This document shows positions 42,740 through 50,470 of a stretch of 64,000 nucleotides of DNA, piece after piece (position 1 is the first letter of the stretch; each line of letters opens with the position of its first letter). Under the pieces are notes generated by a model, which saw only the letters and a list, made by a program, of their open reading frames with translations, did not search any database and had not been told where the DNA came from. This stretch comes from an uncultured Clostridia bacterium (lineage in GTDB: Bacteria; Bacillota; Clostridia; Christensenellales; Borkfalkiaceae). The stretch is from contig CAKQSB010000003.1 in NCBI GenBank assembly GCA_934271735.1, forward strand, positions 1 to 64,000, written 5' to 3'. The translations under genes were made by a program, and so were the position numbers.

Positions 42740-43123
42740 ATGGAAATATATAAAATTGCGGCGATAGGCATTATCTCGGTTATTCTCGTCGTTTATCTTA
42801 AAAGTATAAATCAGGAACTTGCGGTTATCGCGGGAATAGCGAGCGGACTTCTGATACTCATATTGTCTTTTTCTTACGTCAGAGAGTTCGTCACTTTTTT
42901 CAAAGAACTTGCCGAGGGCGGAGGAATAGATAACACGGCGATAAAACTGACACTTAAAATAATCGCGATATCTTACCTTATCGAATTTTCAAGCGGCATA
43001 GCGACCGATTTCGGGCAGAATTCGCTCGGCGAAAAAATCGATTTTGCGGGAAAAATGATTATGATAACGCTTGCAATTCCGCTGATAAAAGAAATGTTGA
43101 CAACGGTAATCGGTATGTTATGA
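42740..43123 (+). CDS. spoIIIAD: Stage III sporulation protein AD
   Basis: A 127-residue membrane protein with three to four segments, the usual length. It begins MEIYKIAAIGIISVILVVYL and has LKIIAISYLIEFSSGIATDFGQNSLGEKI. It belongs to the membrane platform of the SpoIIIA complex and overlaps spoIIIAE by 4 bases. Confidence 0.94.
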   Translation: MEIYKIAAIGIISVILVVYLKSINQELAVIAGIASGLLILILSFSYVREFVTFFKELAEGGGIDNTAIKLTLKIIAISYLIEFSSGIATDFGQNSLGEKIDFAGKMIMITLAIPLIKEMLTTVIGML

Positions 43124-44298
43124 GAAATAAAATAATTATTATAATCGCAGTATTTATCTTACTTTTTTCGACAAATTACGAGACGGCGAGAGCGGAGGGA
43201 ACGGAAAACACGGACAGTAAGGGGTTTGAAGAAAAGGTAGAAGAAATTTTCGACGGATTGAATACGAAAGACATCGAAAAATATCTCGACGAACTTATCC
43301 CGCCTTTCGGCGAAAACGGAGACTTGAAAAATTTCGTAAAATCGGTTATGTCGGGAAAATCGGAAAATTACGATTCGCTTTTCAAATATCTTTTTTCGAT
43401 CGTGACTTACGGTTTCAGAGAAAAGCTGCCGTCTTTCGTTTCGCTTTTTATACTGATAATCTTCGCGGCTCTCGTAAAACTCATAAGTCCGTCGGACAAG
43501 CCGCGGGGAGCGAGCGAACTTGCGAATTACGCCATATTTACGGCGATTATCTGCATCGTGTCGGGCGTGGTGTACGGGATAATTTTAAACGCCGAAAACA
43601 CGCTTGAAAAAATGTCGCGCTTTACCGAAGCGATTTATCCGATTGTTTTAACGCTTACGATAGCTTGCGGGGCGAGCAGCTCCGCCGCAACCGTCACTCC
43701 GACGGCTTTGTTCGTGTCCGATACAGTGATAATAATCGTTAAAAACGTAGTCTTTCCGATAATAATTTTTATGCTTGCCATAGCTATCGCCTCAAATATG
43801 AATAAATCGATAAAATTAAAGGGATTATTTGGTTTTTTATCAAGTTTTATGAAATGGGGAATAGGTCTTTTCACGGTTGTTTTCTCATTGTTTTTAGGTA
43901 TAAACGGCTTGAATTCGGGAGCGATAGACGGGCTTGGTTATAAAACCGCGAAGTACGCCGTCGGATCTACGTTGCCGCTTGTCGGAGGGGTCGTCGGAGA
44001 CGGACTTAATATGATGATAGCTTCGGCGGCGATAATAAAAAACGCTTTCGGTATGCTTGCCGTTTTCGTTATTTTTTCGGTCGCGATTATTCCGATTATC
44101 GAAACGATTGTTTTATCGCTCGTTTTAAAACTTATCGCTGCGGTTACCGAGCCTTTTTCCGATCCGCGAACAGGCGAATTCATATCGGGAGGGATAACCG
44201 TGATAAACTTTGTCGTCGCCGCGCTCGTTATCGTTTCGTTTATGTATATAATTTCGTTCGTCGCGATAATCGGGTGCGCCGGATATCTGTTCTCGTAA
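43120..44298 (+). CDS. spoIIIAE: Stage III sporulation protein AE
   Basis: A 392-residue protein with a signal-type N terminus (about 3-25), an extracytoplasmic part and six to eight membrane segments. Family blocks are SSSAATVTPTALFVSDTV, GINGLNSGAIDGLGYKTAKY, LPLVGGVVGDG and VTEPFSDPRTGEFISG. It is the large membrane component of the SpoIIIA channel. It overlaps spoIIIAD by 4 bases and is followed 4 bases later by spoIIIAF. Confidence 0.95.
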   Translation: MRNKIIIIIAVFILLFSTNYETARAEGTENTDSKGFEEKVEEIFDGLNTKDIEKYLDELIPPFGENGDLKNFVKSVMSGKSENYDSLFKYLFSIVTYGFREKLPSFVSLFILIIFAALVKLISPSDKPRGASELANYAIFTAIICIVSGVVYGIILNAENTLEKMSRFTEAIYPIVLTLTIACGASSSAATVTPTALFVSDTVIIIVKNVVFPIIIFMLAIAIASNMNKSIKLKGLFGFLSSFMKWGIGLFTVVFSLFLGINGLNSGAIDGLGYKTAKYAVGSTLPLVGGVVGDGLNMMIASAAIIKNAFGMLAVFVIFSVAIIPIIETIVLSLVLKLIAAVTEPFSDPRTGEFISGGITVINFVVAALVIVSFMYIISFVAIIGCAGYLFS

Positions 44299-44302
44299 AA
44301 AA

Positions 44303-44764
44303 ATGAAAACCTATCTTATAACGATTCTGGTAACGATAGTTCTTATTTCCGTCGTACAACTCGCTTTGCCGAAAGGCAAAACTTCCGAAACGGCAACGAA
44401 AATATTGTCTTTCGTTCTGATATTCTGTTTTTTAAAACCGCTCGGAACGTTTTCGCTTAACCTTGTCGAGAGAAATAAGTTGAATTCCGAAGTCGATAAA
44501 AACGTTGCCGCAATCGAAAAATATGTAGACGAAAACCTCAAAAAATACTATGAAAAGTGTTTTTTCGATACATTAAAGGAAAACGATCTGATCTGCGAAA
44601 AGGTAAATGTCGAAATATGCGATAAAAAACTCATAAAAACGGAAATATATTTGAGCAATCTGGTTATTGCGGAAAATAACGAGCATATAAATATTAACGT
44701 GATTACCGATTACGTCGCAGAAAAGTTGGGTATAGACAGAGGTTGTTTGACGGTGTATGGATAA
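44303..44764 (+). CDS. spoIIIAF: Stage III sporulation protein AF
   Basis: A 153-residue protein with two N-terminal membrane segments (about 3-21 and 31-50) followed by a ring-building-type soluble domain. The sequence is divergent, but length, topology and operon position between spoIIIAE and spoIIIAG identify it. It overlaps spoIIIAG by 8 bases. Confidence 0.85.
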   Translation: MKTYLITILVTIVLISVVQLALPKGKTSETATKILSFVLIFCFLKPLGTFSLNLVERNKLNSEVDKNVAAIEKYVDENLKKYYEKCFFDTLKENDLICEKVNVEICDKKLIKTEIYLSNLVIAENNEHININVITDYVAEKLGIDRGCLTVYG

Positions 44765-45227
44765 CGAAAAACCTAAAAGAATCAAAAAGGAATACGTCGC
44801 GGCTGTTCTTTTATTCGTCGCCGTTGTTGCCGTCGCTTTTTTTACGTTTAATAAAAGCGGGAGTTCGGAAGCGAAAAGCGATACGGAATATTACGTTTCT
44901 TCGCTCGAAGCGAAACTCGAAAAAGCTATTTCCGGGATTGAAGGAGTGAAAAACGCCAAAGTCGTTATAAGCGTGAACGGCGCGGTGGAAAAGGTTTATC
45001 AGAAAGACGAAAAAAGCGTTACCGAAAACGGAAGAACAACGGTTACCGCCTCGACGGTGTTTTCTGGAGGAAAGCCGATTCAGATCGGGGAGAAGTACCC
45101 CGAAATTTGCGGTATACTCGTAGTTTTAAAAGGCGCGAACGATCTGTCCGTTAAAATGAACGTTTTAGACGCCGTAACAGCCGTTTTCGATATTTCCTGC
45201 GATAAAATAAGGATTATTCCTCAATAA
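44757..45227 (+). CDS. spoIIIAG: Stage III sporulation protein AG
   Basis: A 156-residue protein (family about 190-220, so short). One membrane anchor (about 15-34) is followed by a ring-forming domain with LEKAISGIEGVKNAKVVISVNG and YPEICGILVVLKGANDLSVKMNVLDAVTAVFDI. It forms a large ring in the intermembrane space between mother cell and forespore. It overlaps spoIIIAF by 8 bases. Confidence 0.93.
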   Translation: MDNEKPKRIKKEYVAAVLLFVAVVAVAFFTFNKSGSSEAKSDTEYYVSSLEAKLEKAISGIEGVKNAKVVISVNGAVEKVYQKDEKSVTENGRTTVTASTVFSGGKPIQIGEKYPEICGILVVLKGANDLSVKMNVLDAVTAVFDISCDKIRIIPQ

Positions 45228-45262
45228 AAAATCAGTAAAAAAAATAAAAGGAGATAAAAACT

Positions 45263-45736
45263 ATGTCAAAAAAGAAAAAGATCATCGTTTTAACATGTAT
45301 GATCGCCTTGCTTGTAACAACGGCAGTACTCAATTTCGTGTTCGCGTCTTCCGTAGCCGCGAATAACGACGCAACGCCTACCGCAAGCTATTTTTCAGAA
45401 GTGAAAGCAACGAGAAACACTTCGAGAAATAAGCAACTTGCCCAGATAGACGAAGTTATCGCTTCCGAAACGGACAACGAAGAGGCTAAAAAAGAAGCTC
45501 TCGCGATGAAGCTTAAAATTTCCGGAATAATGGAACAGGAAAACCTTCTCGAGAACCTCATAAAAGCCAAAGGATACGAAGAAGTCGCAGTTACTATCGG
45601 AATGAGTTCCGACAATGTAAGCATTATCGTCAAAGACGCCGATTTCAATCAGGACGACGCTATTTTGATTTACACGATCTGCGCGAACGAAGTGAACGCG
45701 TCTCCCGACAACGTTTACATTCAGGCGATATCGTAA
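45263..45736 (+). CDS. spoIIIAH: Stage III sporulation protein AH
   Basis: A 157-residue protein (B. subtilis 218). An N-terminal anchor (about 6-27) precedes a helical part and a YscJ/FliF-like ring domain (ENLIKAKGYEEVAVTIGMSSDNVSIIVK). In B. subtilis it binds forespore SpoIIQ across the intermembrane space; no spoIIQ is in the window. AAAGGAG lies 9 bases before the ATG. It ends the operon. Confidence 0.93.
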   Translation: MSKKKKIIVLTCMIALLVTTAVLNFVFASSVAANNDATPTASYFSEVKATRNTSRNKQLAQIDEVIASETDNEEAKKEALAMKLKISGIMEQENLLENLIKAKGYEEVAVTIGMSSDNVSIIVKDADFNQDDAILIYTICANEVNASPDNVYIQAIS

Positions 45737-45756
45737 TTGCTTTTATTATACAATAA

Positions 45757-45778
45757 AAAGCTTTATATTTAGCTTTAA
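45757..45778 (+). terminator. Weak terminator-like hairpin after spoIIIAH
   Basis: A 6-base stem (AAAGCT and AGCTTT) with an 8-base loop, followed by AATTT. Weak. Confidence 0.35.
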
Positions 45779-45791
45779 TTTAATAAAACGC

Positions 45792-45836
45792 TTTTCAAAA
45801 TGAAAAAAATGTGCTATAATACTTAAAAAGTATTAT
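45792..45836 (+). promoter_or_regulatory. asp23 promoter overlapped by a palindrome
   Basis: TTTTCA (45792-45797), 17 bases, TATAAT (45815-45820). A perfect 9-base inverted repeat (ATAATACTT at 45816-45824, AAGTATTAT at 45828-45836) spans the -10 and the expected start site, as an operator would. Confidence 0.6.
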
Positions 45837-45863
45837 ACGCCGTGTGGCGGACCGAGGTATAAG

Positions 45864-46217
45864 GTGGCAGATTTTAAAAACAGCGTTTCAGAAAAGAAAG
45901 GCAAAGTCATTTACAATATTGGCATAGTGAAAGGTATTGTAAGGCTTTCCGTGGAAGACGTGCCGGGCGTTGCCATTCAGTACAGAAAAAGAACAGTCAA
46001 AAAGAGTACGGACGGCATCAAGGTCGACTGCGTAAACGGTCTTATAAACGTTGCGGTTACCGTCGACGTGTACTACGGCTACGGAATATCGGACGTTGCG
46101 TACGATATTCAGAGAAATATAAAACACAGCGTCGAATCGATGTCAAGATATAAAATCGGCGATATCGACGTTAAAGTAAACGGGGTAATTTTCCCCGACG
46201 ACACCGCAGCGGTTTAA
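45864..46217 (+). CDS. Asp23/Gls24 family protein (YqhY type)
   Basis: A 117-residue envelope-stress-type protein. Typical blocks are GIVRLSVEDVPGVA, GLINVAVTVDVYYGYGISDVAYDIQRNIKHSVESMS and IDVKVNGVIFP. In B. subtilis the homologue YqhY is encoded next to nusB and linked to fatty acid synthesis. The start is GTG at 45864 with CGAGG 6-7 bases upstream. It has its own promoter with an overlapping palindrome and is followed by a hairpin before nusB. Confidence 0.92.
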   Translation: MADFKNSVSEKKGKVIYNIGIVKGIVRLSVEDVPGVAIQYRKRTVKKSTDGIKVDCVNGLINVAVTVDVYYGYGISDVAYDIQRNIKHSVESMSRYKIGDIDVKVNGVIFPDDTAAV

Positions 46218-46224
46218 TCAGGCT

Positions 46225-46268
46225 GCGATCGGAATTTCCGTTTTACGGGGATTTCGGTCGCGGTCTTT
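46225..46268 (+). terminator. Long hairpin between asp23 and nusB (terminator or attenuator)
   Basis: A 15-base stem using several G-T pairs (GCGATCGGAATTTCC and GGGGATTTCGGTCGC) with a 7-base loop (GTTTTAC), followed by GGTCTTTT. Its weak T run suggests partial termination. Confidence 0.5.
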
Positions 46269-46307
46269 TGCCTTTTACAAAGGAACATTTACAATCGGAG
46301 AATAACA

Positions 46308-46706
46308 ATGAGAAGAGACTCGAGAGAGGCAGTTTACAAAATTTTATACGCAGACCTTTATTATGACAACGACAGCCAATTCGAAAAAGAAACTATGGAA
46401 GAATCCAAACTTTCGGCAGAAGATAAAGCCTTTGCGGACTCTCTTTTGACAACAATCAAAGAACATAAAGAAGAAATAGAGCAGATTATTTCCGAAAATA
46501 CTCACGGGTACAGTTTCGAAAGAATTTACTCGACGGACAAGTGCGCTTTGTATCTTGCCGTCGCCGAACTTAAATATTTCCCGGAGATTCCGCCCGTCGT
46601 TTCCATAGACGAGGCGCTTGCTCTCGTACGCAAATATTCCACCGAAGAAAGCCTTAATTTCGTAAACGGTATTCTCGCTTCGGTCAAAAAACAGCTGGAG
46701 GCGTGA
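46308..46706 (+). CDS. nusB: Transcription antitermination protein NusB
   Basis: A 132-residue all-helical NusB. It has RDSREAVYKILYADLY at the N terminus and a C-terminal block IPPVVSIDEALALVRKYSTEESLNFVNGILASV. It binds boxA of rRNA leaders with S10. CGGAGAA precedes the ATG. It starts a run of closely spaced genes: folD follows by one base. Confidence 0.95.
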   Translation: MRRDSREAVYKILYADLYYDNDSQFEKETMEESKLSAEDKAFADSLLTTIKEHKEEIEQIISENTHGYSFERIYSTDKCALYLAVAELKYFPEIPPVVSIDEALALVRKYSTEESLNFVNGILASVKKQLEA

Positions 46707-46707
46707 T

Positions 46708-47559
46708 ATGGCGATAATCGACGGTAAACTCGTTGCGAAAACGATCAGAGAAGATTTAAAAAACAAAATTTCGGAAGCTTATGATTTGTTCGGCAAAAAA
46801 TTCAAACTTTCGGTCGTTATCGCGGGCGAAGATCCTGCTTCCGAAATTTACGTAAGAAATAAAAGCAAAGCCTGCGAAGAAGCGGGGATTATTTCCGAAA
46901 CGATTAAGCTTAACGCAAACGTATCGCAGGAAGAACTTGAATTAACGGTTAAAAACCTTGTCAAAGACGAATCCGTCGACGGAATACTCGTTCAGCTTCC
47001 TCTCCCGAAAGGACTTGACGAAAAGAGAGTTTTAAAGCTTATTCCGCCCGAAAAGGACGTTGACGGGTTCAGTGATAACAATATCGGAAGATTGACTATG
47101 TTTTCCGAAGACGCGCTTTATGCCTGCACGCCGCACGGAATAATGAAACTTCTCGAATATTATAATGTTCCGCTTTGCGGAAAACACGCGGTTGTCGTGG
47201 GCAGAAGCAATATCGTAGGGAAACCTATGGCTTTGATGCTCCTTAAAAAGGACTGTACCGTGACGATTTGTCACAGTAAAACTCCAAACCTTGCGCAATA
47301 TACGAAAACGGCGGATATTCTCGTTTGCGCCGTGGGGAAGAAACATCTCATAACGGCGGATATGGTAAAAGACGGAGTAGTTGTTGTAGACGCGGGCATA
47401 AACAGAGAAAACGGCAAAATTTACGGCGACGTCGACTTTGACGAAGTAAACAAAAAAGCCTCTCTGATAACGCCTGTTCCGGGCGGAGTCGGTCCTATGA
47501 CCATCACAATGCTTTTATATAATACTTACATTGCGGGAATGAGGAAAATAAATAAATGA
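46708..47559 (+). CDS. folD: Methylenetetrahydrofolate dehydrogenase / cyclohydrolase FolD
   Basis: A 283-residue bifunctional enzyme that interconverts 5,10-methylene-THF and 10-formyl-THF with NADP. The catalytic lysine lies in SEIYVRNKSKACEEAGI. Other markers are GILVQLPLPKGLDE, PPEKDVDGF, VVGRSNIVGKPMALMLL and PGGVGPMTITMLLYNT. TGGAGG lies before the ATG. It overlaps ispA by 4 bases. The xseA and xseB genes that often sit between folD and ispA are absent. Confidence 0.96.
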   Translation: MAIIDGKLVAKTIREDLKNKISEAYDLFGKKFKLSVVIAGEDPASEIYVRNKSKACEEAGIISETIKLNANVSQEELELTVKNLVKDESVDGILVQLPLPKGLDEKRVLKLIPPEKDVDGFSDNNIGRLTMFSEDALYACTPHGIMKLLEYYNVPLCGKHAVVVGRSNIVGKPMALMLLKKDCTVTICHSKTPNLAQYTKTADILVCAVGKKHLITADMVKDGVVVVDAGINRENGKIYGDVDFDEVNKKASLITPVPGGVGPMTITMLLYNTYIAGMRKINK

Positions 47560-48425
47560 CGGAATCGGAATTTAATTCAAAATATTCTTGTTTTATCGAG
47601 GATTTTATAAAGTATTCCGAAACCGCATTCGAGAATTTAACCACACCGAATTCTCTTTCCGAAGCTATGAAATATAGTTTTTTCGCGGGCGGAAAACGCG
47701 TCAGACCCGTTCTCATGCTTGCGTTCGGAGAGACTTTAGGCGTAGACAAAAACAAGCTTTTACCGTTTGCTTTCGGCTTGGAGTGCATACACACCTATTC
47801 GCTCATTCACGACGATTTGCCTTGTATGGATAACGACGTTTTACGTCGCGGAAAACCGACTTGCCACATCCGCTACGGAGAAGCTGTCGCGCTTCTGGCG
47901 GGCGACGGTCTTTTAAATTTCGCGTTCGAGCATATTCTCGGGAAAATAACCGATAAAAAAGAAATCGAAGCCCTGAAATTCCTTGCGGAATGTTCAGGCG
48001 GCAGAGGTATGGTTTCGGGACAGGCTTCGGATAAGGAAAACGAGGGAAAGAACGAAATCACCGAGAAAAGACTTTTAGAAACTTACGACTTAAAAACGGG
48101 TAAACTTCTTACCGCGCCGTTTGTAATTCCCGCGATTTTGAAAGGCGATAACGAAATTGTTAAAACAGCCGAAGAAATGGGCGGATATTTCGGAAAAGCA
48201 TTCCAGTTCGCGGACGATCTGAAAGACGTCGATCTTACGTCCGAAGAGACGGGAAAAACCTCGGGGAAAGACGAGCGCGAAGGAAAATTCACTTCGGTAT
48301 TTTTCTACGGTAAAGAAAACGTAAAAACGGAAATTAAAAAATTGACCGATAAATGCGTTGATTTGCTCGATAATTTCGATTGTCCGGACTTTTTAAAGCA
48401 TATCGTAAACTCGGTGAATCGATGA
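47556..48425 (+). CDS. ispA: Farnesyl diphosphate synthase (polyprenyl synthetase family)
   Basis: A 289-residue trans-prenyltransferase. The first aspartate-rich motif is DDLPCMDND, with GGKRVRP before it, and the second is FADDLKDV. It condenses IPP with DMAPP/GPP to FPP for undecaprenyl-phosphate and quinone-type lipids. It overlaps folD and tlyA by 4 bases each (ATGA). In many Clostridia dxs stands between ispA and tlyA; here it does not. Confidence 0.94.
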   Translation: MTESEFNSKYSCFIEDFIKYSETAFENLTTPNSLSEAMKYSFFAGGKRVRPVLMLAFGETLGVDKNKLLPFAFGLECIHTYSLIHDDLPCMDNDVLRRGKPTCHIRYGEAVALLAGDGLLNFAFEHILGKITDKKEIEALKFLAECSGGRGMVSGQASDKENEGKNEITEKRLLETYDLKTGKLLTAPFVIPAILKGDNEIVKTAEEMGGYFGKAFQFADDLKDVDLTSEETGKTSGKDEREGKFTSVFFYGKENVKTEIKKLTDKCVDLLDNFDCPDFLKHIVNSVNR

Positions 48426-49195
48426 GACTCGACGCATTTTTGTTTTCTCAAAAAAAATACGTTTCGAGGACAAAAGCCGCCGAAGCCGTCGAAAAAGGTT
48501 ACGTTTCCGTAAACGGAAAGCTTATAACAAAGCCTTCATACGCCGTTTCCGACATCGACGAAATATCTCTAACCGAAAACGACGAATTCGTTTCCAACGG
48601 CGGTTATAAGCTTGAAAAAGCCTTCGAAGATTTCGGATTTTCCGCGGTAAATCTCGTTTTTGCGGACGTAGGAGCGAGTACGGGCGGTTTTACAGATTGT
48701 CTGTTACGACGCGGCGCAAAAAAAGTATACGCTCTGGACGTCGGAGAAAGTCAGCTCAGCGAAAAAATCGCCGACGACGAAAGAGTAGTCATCATCGATA
48801 ATTTTAATGCGAGAGAGATGAAAGTTTCAACGTTCGGCGAGCCTTTGGACGGAGTGACCTGCGACGTGAGTTTTATTTCTCTTACGTACGTTTTAAAACC
48901 GATAAGCGACATTCTGAAAAACGACGGATTTGCCGTAATTCTTTTAAAACCGCAGTTCGAATGCGGGAAAAAGGAGCTTAACAAAAACGGCATAGTGACA
49001 AATCCGAAAGCGAAAATCGATTGCGCGCTTAAAATAAAAAATTACGCCATATCGGTAGGGCTTACTCCGATTGCGTTTACGAACGCGCCGATAAGAAGCG
49101 GAAAAAACACCGAATATCTGTTTTATCTGAAAAAAGGAAACGAAAACGCCGTTTCAGACGGCGAAATAATAAAAACAATTCAAAAAAGTACTTAA
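48422..49195 (+). CDS. tlyA: TlyA family rRNA 2'-O-methyltransferase
   Basis: A 257-residue protein with an N-terminal S4 domain (MRLDAFLFSQKKYVSRTKAAEAVEKGYVSVNG) and an FtsJ-type methyltransferase fold (FADVGASTGGFTDCLLRRGAKKVYALDVG; CDVSFISLTYVL; LLKPQFE). TlyA methylates 16S and/or 23S rRNA; the family has also been called haemolysin. ATG 48422 overlaps the ispA stop; an earlier in-frame ATG at 48380 lies inside ispA and would prefix residues unlike the family. NadK follows 6 bases later. Confidence 0.93.
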   Translation: MRLDAFLFSQKKYVSRTKAAEAVEKGYVSVNGKLITKPSYAVSDIDEISLTENDEFVSNGGYKLEKAFEDFGFSAVNLVFADVGASTGGFTDCLLRRGAKKVYALDVGESQLSEKIADDERVVIIDNFNAREMKVSTFGEPLDGVTCDVSFISLTYVLKPISDILKNDGFAVILLKPQFECGKKELNKNGIVTNPKAKIDCALKIKNYAISVGLTPIAFTNAPIRSGKNTEYLFYLKKGNENAVSDGEIIKTIQKST

Positions 49196-49201
49196 ATCGA
49201 A

Positions 49202-49987
49202 ATGAAAAATATAGCGATTTTTGAAAAACTTAACGGTAACGAGAGTAAATCGTTCAAATCGGAGTTCGAGAAGCTCATCGGAAACGACTTCAACTGTTTT
49301 TCCCTGGAAAACTATGGGGAAAAGCCCGATTATATCGTTGTTTTCGGCGGAGACGGCACGATTTTGAAAGTTGCGCCCAAAGCTCTCGAGCTTGATGTTC
49401 CGATTATTTCCGTAAATGCGGGAACGGTCGGTTTTTTGAGCGGTTACGAAGCGAGCGACCTCAAAAAATGCGCCGACGACATAAAAAGAAACAATCTTTT
49501 CGTGTCCGAAAGAAGCGTTCTGAAAATTGAGACGGGCGGCAGGGTTTACACGGCTTTAAACGACGCCGTAATCGAAAGAGACCGATCGATTGAGGGAATG
49601 ACTATTGTTTCCAAACTCGACGTTTCTATAGACTCTCAGCTTGTCTACAATCTTTCGTCCGACGGCGTGATAATTTCAACGCCGACGGGTTCGACGGCAT
49701 ATTCGCTTTCGGCGGGCGGAGCGGTGCTTACTCCCGATCTGAAATCGTTTATCGTAACGCCGATATGTTCGCACTCGCTCGGAACGAGACCGGTCGTATA
49801 CGACGATCAGAAAAAGCTTATCGTCGACGTTTGCAAAAACTCTTGCGACTGCGTTTTAAGCGTGGACGGAAAGCCCGTAGAAAAACTTAAATTTTCGGCG
49901 GAGGTTACCGTTTCGAAATATGAAAAATATTTAAAAATCATAGATAATAACAGGAATTTTTATCAAAAAATACACAATAAACTTTAA
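49202..49987 (+). CDS. nadK: NAD kinase
   Basis: A 261-residue enzyme that phosphorylates NAD to NADP. The family signature FGGDGTILKVA is at about 51-61, with NAGTVGFLSGYEA, the second block PTGSTAYSLSAGGAVLTP and ICSHSLGTRPVV. No strong ribosome site is seen before the ATG, 6 bases after tlyA. ArgR follows 9 bases later. Confidence 0.95.
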   Translation: MKNIAIFEKLNGNESKSFKSEFEKLIGNDFNCFSLENYGEKPDYIVVFGGDGTILKVAPKALELDVPIISVNAGTVGFLSGYEASDLKKCADDIKRNNLFVSERSVLKIETGGRVYTALNDAVIERDRSIEGMTIVSKLDVSIDSQLVYNLSSDGVIISTPTGSTAYSLSAGGAVLTPDLKSFIVTPICSHSLGTRPVVYDDQKKLIVDVCKNSCDCVLSVDGKPVEKLKFSAEVTVSKYEKYLKIIDNNRNFYQKIHNKL

Positions 49988-49996
49988 GGTGAGGAT

Positions 49997-50449
49997 ATGA
50001 GTAAAAAATCTCGTCAGAATAAGATTTTGGAAATCATCGCGTCAAGCGAAATAGACACGCAGGAAGAACTTGCGCAGATTTTAAACGCGTGCGGATTTAT
50101 CGTTACGCAAGCCACAGTTTCCAGAGATATCAAGGAACTCGGGCTTATTAAAATCAACGGCGTTAAAAGAAAGCATAAATATTCCGTAACAGGCTTTGCG
50201 ACCGACACTTCTCACGACAATAAATTTCTTAATTTGTTCAGAAACTGCGTCGTTGACATAATCCGCGCGCAGAATCTCGTTGTTGTCAAAACACTCGGAG
50301 GCAACGGAAATTCCGCGGGCGTTCTTGTCGATAAGCTTAAAATTGCGGAAGTTGTGGGAAGCGTTGCGGGAGACGATACGCTTTTGATTGTCACACACTC
50401 CGAAAGAGACGCGGAAATCGTTGTTTCAATGTTGAAAAAACTTTTATAA
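49997..50449 (+). CDS. argR: Arginine repressor ArgR/AhrC
   Basis: A 150-residue hexameric repressor. The N-terminal winged helix contains QEELAQILNACGFIVTQATVSRDIKELGLIKI. The C-terminal arginine-binding domain contains SVAGDDTLLIVTHSERDAEIVVSML. It controls arginine metabolism; no arginine genes are in the window. AAGGTGAGG precedes the ATG. It lies between nadK and recN, a conserved Firmicutes order. Confidence 0.95.
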   Translation: MSKKSRQNKILEIIASSEIDTQEELAQILNACGFIVTQATVSRDIKELGLIKINGVKRKHKYSVTGFATDTSHDNKFLNLFRNCVVDIIRAQNLVVVKTLGGNGNSAGVLVDKLKIAEVVGSVAGDDTLLIVTHSERDAEIVVSMLKKLL

Positions 50450-50470
50450 TTTAAGGTTTTGTCTGTAAAA

